From: an uncultured Clostridium sp.
GTDB taxonomy: Bacteria > Bacillota_A > Clostridia > TANB77 > CAG-508
Direction of reading: 5' to 3'
Length of the DNA: 7,260 nt
Assembly (NCBI GenBank): GCA_951800935.1
Contig: CATOLW010000058.1
Coordinates: 1 to 7,260 of the forward strand
Program-made: the position numbers and the translations under genes
Shown: positions 4,543 through 7,260 of the stretch, in pieces
How positions within the stretch are numbered: the first letter of the stretch is position 1
Layout: every line of letters starts with the position of its first letter
The notes under the pieces: generated by a model
What the model saw: only the letters and a program-made list of their open reading frames with translations
Database searches by the model: none
What the model was told of the DNA's origin: nothing

Positions 4543-5776
4543 TTATTCATCTGGACAATAGTATTTGGTTCCTAACATTTTATCTGGTAAGTATTGTTGT
4601 TCTACATAATGTCCAGGAAAATTGTGTGGATATAAATAGCCTTCGCTATATCCTAATTCTTTCATTTTTTCGACTGGTGCATTTCGTATGTGCATTGGAA
4701 TTTCTCCTGTATCTTTGGTTCCAACATCTTCTAGTGCTTTGTTGATTGCTAGATAGCTTGCATTAGATTTTTTAGAGGTCGCCACATATATAGCTGCTTC
4801 TGATAATAAAATTCTTGCTTCTGGCATTCCTATCATGTGAATTGCTTGCATAGCAGAATTAGCTACTACTAAAGCATTGGGATTGGCCATTCCAACATCT
4901 TCTGAGGCACATATCGCAATTCTTCTTGCTAAAAATAATGGGTCTTCTCCTCCATTTAATGCTCTTGCTAAATAAAATACAGCAGCATCTGGATCTGAAC
5001 CTCTCATGGATTTGATAAAAGCACTAATGTTATCATAATGTTCTTCTCCATTTTTATCAAAAATGGCTTTTCTATTTTGAATACTATTTTTAATAACTTC
5101 ATCGGTTAAATGTATATAGCCATCTTCACTCATTGGTGTAGTTAAGGTTGCAACCTCCAATCCATTTAATGCTGTTCTTACATCACCATTGCTTATCAAA
5201 GCTATTTTCTTTAATGTTTCATCTTCTATTTTAATCTTGTATTCTCCTAATCCATCCTTTCTTTCTAATGCATTTTTTAGTACTTGATAAATATTTTCTT
5301 CTGTCAATGGCTTTAATTTGATTACCATTGACCTTGAAATTAACGCTTTGTTTACTTCGAAGTATGGATTTTCTGTCGTGGCACCAATTAGAATAACGGT
5401 TCCGTTTTCGACAAAGGGTAGCAAAGCATCTTGCTGTAATTTATTAAATCGATGGATTTCATCGATAAATAAAATACTTTTTCCTGTTGGATTTAGCATA
5501 AAATTTTTGGTTTCTTCTACTACTTTTTTTATGTCTGCTACTCCTGAGGTTACTGCATTGATTTTATAGAATTTATATTTCGTAGTTTCGCTGATTACTC
5601 TTGCTAGTGATGTTTTTCCACATCCAGGAGGACCAAATAAAATAATACTAGATAATCTGTCTGCTTTTATGGTTCTGTATAAAATTTTGTCTTTTCCGAA
5701 TCACATGTTCTTGTCCTACATATTCTTCTAGTGTTTTTGGTCTCATTCGAAAAGCTAGTGGTTCATTACTGTTCAT
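4543..5776 (-). pseudogene. rarA: RarA/MgsA replication-associated AAA+ ATPase, frameshifted
   Basis: RarA (MgsA, Mgs1/WRNIP1 family) is a clamp-loader-like AAA+ ATPase acting at stalled replication forks with SSB. The natural start is ATG 5776, preceded by GGAGG, giving NEPLAFRMRPKTLEEYVGQEHVI (residues 2-26). One extra base near 5698 then shifts the frame, and the zero frame stops at TAG 5650 after 42 residues. Removing that base restores GKDKILYRTI, Walker A GPPGCGKTS (48-56), Walker [10 protein letters not shown] (102-110), sensor 1 GATTENP (131-137), the arginine-finger segment LISRS (145-149), GDVRTALNGLE, and the C-terminal oligomerisation domain ending near YLPDKMLGTKYYCPDE. The corrected length is 410 residues, close to the family norm. 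Everything outside the shift looks intact and constrained, so the damage is recent or a sequencing error. An ATG at 5499 opens a 318-residue frame, but it lacks a ribosome binding site and Walker A and cannot be a working ATPase. It lies 87 bases downstream of ruvA. Confidence 0.9.
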
Positions 5777-5863
5777 GATTTTTTCCTCCATTCTAACACA
5801 TAAGTTATCTGTAGCTGACTTTGCTTTTCACAGGCTAACTCATCTCTAAAATGATTGTCTAGA

Positions 5864-6511
5864 TTATTTTCCTAAAAGATTTAATCCTTTTTTGATTAAT
5901 TCTTCTGTTGATAGTTCATTTTTGTCTAATTTATTAAATACTTTTTCGATTTCTTTTTTGTTATAGCCTAATACTTGCAGAGCAGCCATAGCCTCTGCTA
6001 CTTTTGTATTGTTTTCAAGGGCTAATTGTAATTTATTTTCTACTTCATTTTCTTCTTGTTTCTTTGTTTTGCTATTTACTTGTTTGTTAATTGTTTCGAT
6101 TTGTTGCTCTTTGGTTATTTTGTCTTTTAGTTCTAAAATAATTCTTGCTGCCGATTTGGCTCCAATTCCTGGTATTCCCGTTAAGGTTTTTACATCTTCT
6201 GATATAACGGCTAACGCAAATTCAGATGGTTCACATACTGCTAGCATGGTTAATGCTGTTTTGGCTCCTACTCCACTTACACTGATTAATAATTCAAACA
6301 TTTTTAGTTCTTCTAAAGTATTGAATCCATAAATGCTGATGTCATCTTCTCTTACTTTATAATAGGTGTGTACTTTTACGTTTTCTCCTATATTTCCTAT
6401 TTTTTCAATTCCTACTTCTGACATGAATACTTTGTATCCTAGTCCTCCTACATCGATGACAATGTACCCTGTCATCTTCATTTCTAGTGTTCCTTTTATA
6501 TATGCTAACAT
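5864..6511 (-). CDS. ruvA: Holliday junction branch migration protein RuvA
   Basis: A 215-residue RuvA, full length for the family. ATG 6511 is preceded by AAAGGA. Domain I (1-62) is the OB fold: MLAYIKGTL at the start, GYKV (25-28) and the acidic-pin segment REDD (54-57) before ISIYGF. Domain II (about 63-140) has two helix-hairpin-helix motifs, SVSGVGAKTALTML (77-90) and TGIPGIGAKSAARI (111-124), which grip the DNA backbone. A Lys/Gln/Glu-rich flexible linker (about 138-165) leads to domain III (167-213, VAEAMAALQVLGYNKKEI), which contacts the RuvB motor. As a tetramer it holds four-way junctions square for RuvB-driven migration. The gene downstream is rarA, not ruvB, so its motor partner must be encoded elsewhere. 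It may be transcribed from its own weak promoter or read through from the HD gene. Confidence 0.97.
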   Translation of the reverse strand: MLAYIKGTLEMKMTGYIVIDVGGLGYKVFMSEVGIEKIGNIGENVKVHTYYKVREDDISIYGFNTLEELKMFELLISVSGVGAKTALTMLAVCEPSEFALAVISEDVKTLTGIPGIGAKSAARIILELKDKITKEQQIETINKQVNSKTKKQEENEVENKLQLALENNTKVAEAMAALQVLGYNKKEIEKVFNKLDKNELSTEELIKKGLNLLGK

Positions 6512-6564
6512 ATCTTTTTCCTTTCTTGTTAATTTTTACAAGATATTGACAAGTAAAATAAAAT

Positions 6565-6592
6565 ATTTTATATTTTTTTACCTATTGGCCAA
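6565..6592 (-). promoter_or_regulatory. Weak candidate promoter of ruvA
   Basis: On the minus strand TTGGCC (6592-6587), a 16-base spacer and TAAAAT (6570-6565). The -35 matches poorly. Two perfect palindromes coincide with it: ATTGGCCAAT (6584-6593) over the -35 and ATAAAATATTTTAT (6558-6571) over the -10. The 110-base gap between the HD gene and ruvA contains nothing else that I can support. Confidence 0.3.
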
Positions 6593-6621
6593 TCGTGTTT
6601 TTATCATTTCTAATTTTATTT

Positions 6622-7176
6622 TTATGTATCATAAAAATACGTTGCTTCTAAGTCTGCTTCATGTGTTAGTAATGCAATGGGATACTTAGTGTAACTGCTT
6701 CCAATAGCATTATAGTTTTCTTTTGGTTCGGTATATCCCATGTGCCAACGAATAGAGTATTTTTCTTCTGGTGTTAATTTGATGTATTCAGTTATCATCA
6801 TAACGGATTTTTCTCCATGCCCATATGGAATGGTGTCGTCTACTGTATAGTATGGCACTTTTTCCCATACTCCTAATGCATTTTTGGCATTTCTATAATC
6901 GACTTTATAAAAGTTTGTTTTGCAAATATCGTGTAATAGTCCAATTAGAATGATAGATTCTTCTGGTATGTCAATTGGCATAATACAGTTTTGTACTTTA
7001 TGTTTTAAGATTTCATATACTTTTAAACTATGCTCTACTAGTCCTCCTTCATGGTCTCCATGAAATCTAGTACTTGCTGGTGCGATAAAAAAGTCTGATT
7101 TTTCTAAAAAATTAATTAGTTCTTCTATTCCTTCTCTTTTTACACTTTTTAATAGTTCTAAAAATTGTTCTTTCAT
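6622..7176 (-). CDS. HD-domain metal-dependent hydrolase
   Basis: A complete 184-residue protein; ATG 7176 follows AAAGGA with 9 bases of spacing. It carries the full metal-site series of HD-superfamily phosphohydrolases: H49 (HEGGLVEHSL), H82-D83 (GLLHDICK), H120 (PYGHGEKS), H145 (RWHMGY) and D175 (THEADLEA). This arrangement resembles the HD domain of the YhaM-type 3'-5' exoribonuclease, but the OB-fold domain of YhaM is missing, so RNA substrate specificity cannot be assumed. Stand-alone proteins like this are usually annotated only as 'HD domain hydrolase'; nucleotide or nucleic-acid phosphoesterase activity is the general expectation. No signal peptide or membrane segment is seen, so it should be cytosolic. 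It has a strong promoter and is the first gene of the HD-ruvA-rarA run; no terminator separates it from ruvA. Confidence 0.88.
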   Translation of the reverse strand: MKEQFLELLKSVKREGIEELINFLEKSDFFIAPASTRFHGDHEGGLVEHSLKVYEILKHKVQNCIMPIDIPEESIILIGLLHDICKTNFYKVDYRNAKNALGVWEKVPYYTVDDTIPYGHGEKSVMMITEYIKLTPEEKYSIRWHMGYTEPKENYNAIGSSYTKYPIALLTHEADLEATYFYDT

Positions 7177-7215
7177 TTATTTTTGTCCTTTCTTGCTTTT
7201 TTGTTTTCTTTGGTC

Positions 7216-7244
7216 ATTATATAAACACTTGACAAAAAAGTCAA
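7216..7244 (-). promoter_or_regulatory. Near-consensus sigma-A promoter of the HD gene
   Basis: On the minus strand TTGACT (7244-7239), exactly 17 bases, then TATAAT (7221-7216). The predicted start near 7209 leaves a leader of about 33 nt with the ribosome binding site. It is the strongest housekeeping promoter in the window. Confidence 0.8.
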
Positions 7245-7247
7245 GTG
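7226..7247. repeat. 8-bp inverted repeat covering the HD-gene -35 region
   Basis: CACTTGAC (7226-7233) and GTCAAGTG (7240-7247) are perfect inverted copies around AAAAAA. The -35 hexamer lies within one arm and the other arm lies in the spacer. It could be a repressor operator. It could also be the terminator of a gene upstream of the window on the minus strand, since TTTATATAA follows. Confidence 0.65.
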
Positions 7248-7260
7248 CTTTATCGAATTT

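Noticed and set aside
4543..5499. RarA as an intact 318-residue protein starting at ATG 5499
   Set aside because: This version lacks Walker A and has no ribosome binding site; the missing N-terminus is plainly encoded upstream in two frames.
1..7260. CRISPR array, tRNA, rRNA, riboswitch or insertion sequence
   Set aside because: No regularly spaced repeats, no cloverleaf or conserved rRNA segments, no recognisable riboswitch core and no transposase frame were seen on either strand.

Overview
The window is strongly AT-rich, has clear AGGAGG-type ribosome binding sites, and runs almost entirely on the minus strand. Its gene content fits a low-GC Gram-positive anaerobe of the Clostridia. The indicators are a tandem-OB single-stranded-DNA-binding protein of clostridial type, a clostridial PdaB-like polysaccharide deacetylase, a DUF4190 membrane protein, two half-length TauE/SafE permeases and a 46-residue membrane peptide. 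No phage, transposase, CRISPR array, rRNA or tRNA is visible.

Region 1-1510 holds a hypothetical protein with a faint Mur-ligase-like signature (3-515) and a membrane-anchored polysaccharide deacetylase with a non-canonical first catalytic motif (578-1357). The deacetylase has a sigma-E-like -10 box just upstream. Region 1513-2400 holds ssb, interrupted by an in-frame TGA where relatives carry Cys, behind a strong sigma-A promoter and a leader of about 140 nt that contains an 11-bp hairpin. Region 2440-3500 holds DUF4190 (minus) diverging from the only plus-strand gene, a Cys-rich protein with a carboxypeptidase-regulatory-like beta-sandwich. A perfect 12-bp bidirectional terminator closes that gene and the next cluster.

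Region 3511-4510 is a minus-strand cluster: two half-size TauE/SafE permeases, separated by a duplicated REP-like hairpin element, then a small membrane peptide. Region 4543-7260 is a DNA recombination and repair cluster in the order HD-domain hydrolase, ruvA, rarA. The HD gene has a near-consensus promoter whose -35 lies inside an inverted repeat. rarA carries a one-base frameshift near its 5' end, so it is a pseudogene as written.

The main points for follow-up are the two single-event disruptions (ssb TGA and rarA frameshift), which may be real mutations, recoding or consensus errors; the split transporter with its intergenic repeat; and the Cys-rich protein with a possible sporulation promoter. 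I do not see convincing evidence of a wholly new multi-gene system.
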